In this document: one piece after another, positions 13,298-14,332 of the stretch
Position numbering within the stretch: the first letter of the stretch is position 1
How the letters are laid out: every line of letters starts with the position of its first letter
DNA from: CAZQLE01 sp964593905
GTDB taxonomy: Bacteria; Chloroflexota; Anaerolineae; Anaerolineales; Anaerolineaceae
Assembly: GCA_964593905.1 (NCBI GenBank)
Contig: CAZQLE010000095.1
Coordinates: 1-14,332 of the forward strand
Direction: 5' to 3'
DNA length: 14,332 nucleotides
The notes under the pieces: generated by a model
The model's input: the letters and a program-made list of their open reading frames with translations, nothing else
Databases searched by the model: none
Told to the model about the DNA's origin: nothing
Program-made: the position numbers and the translations under genes

Positions 13298-14332
13298 ACT
13301 TGAACCGCACCCTGCTCATTAGCCGCAAAAGCCTGCTCGAAATGCTGCGCGAGCCGGTATTATTGGTGATCAGCCTGCTGCTGCCCGCATTTTTCATGCT
13401 GCTTAATGATGCCAGCTATGGCAATTCGCCAAAAACGGCCACCTACCCGGTGCTGGTGATCAGCCAGACACGCCAGGCCGGACCGTTGATTGTAGCTTTA
13501 AAGGATGCGCGTTATGCCGATGGCCGGCCGTATTTTCTATTGAGCGAACCCGTTTCAGAAGCGGAAGCCGAGGCCGCATTAAAAGACCAGCGTGCGGCCC
13601 TGCTCATCCGATTTGTGGAGGATGGGTCGGGGAAAATGGAATATACGCTGCGCGGCGATGCGGTGAATATGGCGTATACCAGAGCCAGTGTGCAGCTTGA
13701 AAGTGTGCTTGCCCCGCGCATCGACAGGTTGGCGGGCCGGCCGGAATTAATAAGCATCGAAGATAAAGGCCTGGGACTGGCGCGGCCGTTGAATGATTTT
13801 GACGCTTACGCCCCCGGCATGATGGTGTTTGCGGTACTGCTGCTCATTCCCCAGACAGCGCTTTTGATCGGTCGTGAAATTCGCAAAGGCACCCTGCGTC
13901 GGCTGGCACTGACTGCCGTTCGGCCGGTGGAGCTGTTTGCCGGGCTGGCACTGGCTCAGATGGTTTTTGCTGTGCTTCAGGTGGTGCTGATGCTGGCAGC
14001 CGCGCTCACGCTTGGTTTTCATCTGCGCGGCTCGCTGCCCCTGGCGTTGATGATCTCGCTGGTGCTGGCTTTTGGCGCCATTGGCATGGGGCTGGCAACA
14101 GCCTGTTTCATCCGCAACGATTCAGATGCGCTGAATACCGGCAGTTCGATCACCATGCTGCAGGTCTTTCTCTCGGGTGCGTTTTTTGCCTTCCCGGCGC
14201 CCACGCTGCTTGTGCTGGGCAGTCATGCGATTGGCGCATTTGATTTTTTGCCGGCAACCCATGCCATGCTGGCGCTGCAGCAGGCGATGGTGGGCGGCGC
14301 CGGCTGGCAGCAGGTCGGTTTTCGTCTGGGGG
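13294..14332 (+). CDS. ABC-2 type transporter permease, second subunit, 3' end cut by window edge
   Basis: The frame opens at the ATG overlapping the ATPase stop (ATGA) and runs 346 residues to the right edge with no stop. It has an N-terminal membrane helix (about 22-38), an extracytoplasmic domain (50-170), then membrane segments from about 174, the coupling segment GREIRKGTLRRLALTAVR (193-210), and the landmarks GLATACF (266-272), FLSGAFFAFP (292-301) and FLPATHAMLALQQ (318-330). These align well with LTACF, FFSGALFPMP and LLPSTHGAEALRR of the permease at 11223, so the two are paralogues and probably form a heterodimeric membrane pore with the ATPase between them. Only the last helix or so should be missing. 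The transported compound is unknown. Confidence 0.9.
   Translation, partial: MNLNRTLLISRKSLLEMLREPVLLVISLLLPAFFMLLNDASYGNSPKTATYPVLVISQTRQAGPLIVALKDARYADGRPYFLLSEPVSEAEAEAALKDQRAALLIRFVEDGSGKMEYTLRGDAVNMAYTRASVQLESVLAPRIDRLAGRPELISIEDKGLGLARPLNDFDAYAPGMMVFAVLLLIPQTALLIGREIRKGTLRRLALTAVRPVELFAGLALAQMVFAVLQVVLMLAAALTLGFHLRGSLPLALMISLVLAFGAIGMGLATACFIRNDSDALNTGSSITMLQVFLSGAFFAFPAPTLLVLGSHAIGAFDFLPATHAMLALQQAMVGGAGWQQVGFRLG

Overview
The window reads as a stretch of bacterial chromosome with fairly high GC, short intergenic gaps, strong Shine-Dalgarno sites and sigma70-type promoters. The protein flavour (long ArsR-type regulators, a divergent PEPCK-like protein, paired ABC-2 exporters with TetR control) suggests a Chloroflexota/Anaerolineae-like bacterium. 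This is an impression from the sequence, not a proven placement. No rRNA, tRNA, CRISPR array, phage gene or transposase was seen. A run of ten Ns at 11959-11968 shows that this is a draft scaffold.

Left part (1-2250, minus strand): the 5' portion of a DEAD-box RNA helicase runs off the left edge. It has its own extended -10 promoter and a terminator-like hairpin in its leader. Upstream of it lies a metallo-beta-lactamase-fold hydrolase with a good promoter, followed by a perfect 22-bp terminator palindrome.

Middle part (2510-5384, plus strand): a 590-residue divergent relative of ATP-type phosphoenolpyruvate carboxykinase (PEPCK) is followed by a terminator hairpin and then a class I methyltransferase of unknown substrate.

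Right part (5439-14332): a run of small-molecule sensing and export modules. (a) An MFS exporter plus a long ArsR-type regulator, driven by a promoter whose start site lies in a perfect 15-bp operator dyad. (b) A ClbS/DfsB-like DinB-fold protein on the minus strand, converging on and overlapping the regulator. (c) A compact TsaA/TrmO-like protein, a stand-alone GyrI-like effector-binding protein, and an AraC-type activator that appears to carry a second, shortened GyrI-like domain. (d) A TetR regulator with a perfect-consensus promoter and overlapping operator, heading an operon of an ABC-2 permease (interrupted by the assembly gap), an ABC ATPase and a second ABC-2 permease cut off by the right edge.

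The likely theme of the right part is ligand-responsive efflux and detoxification: two export systems each sit with a one-component regulator and a clear operator. The least ordinary items are the helicase leader hairpin, the PEPCK-like protein with an HPr-kinase-like P-loop, the MFS/ArsR operator, and the pair of genes that share a GyrI-like domain.
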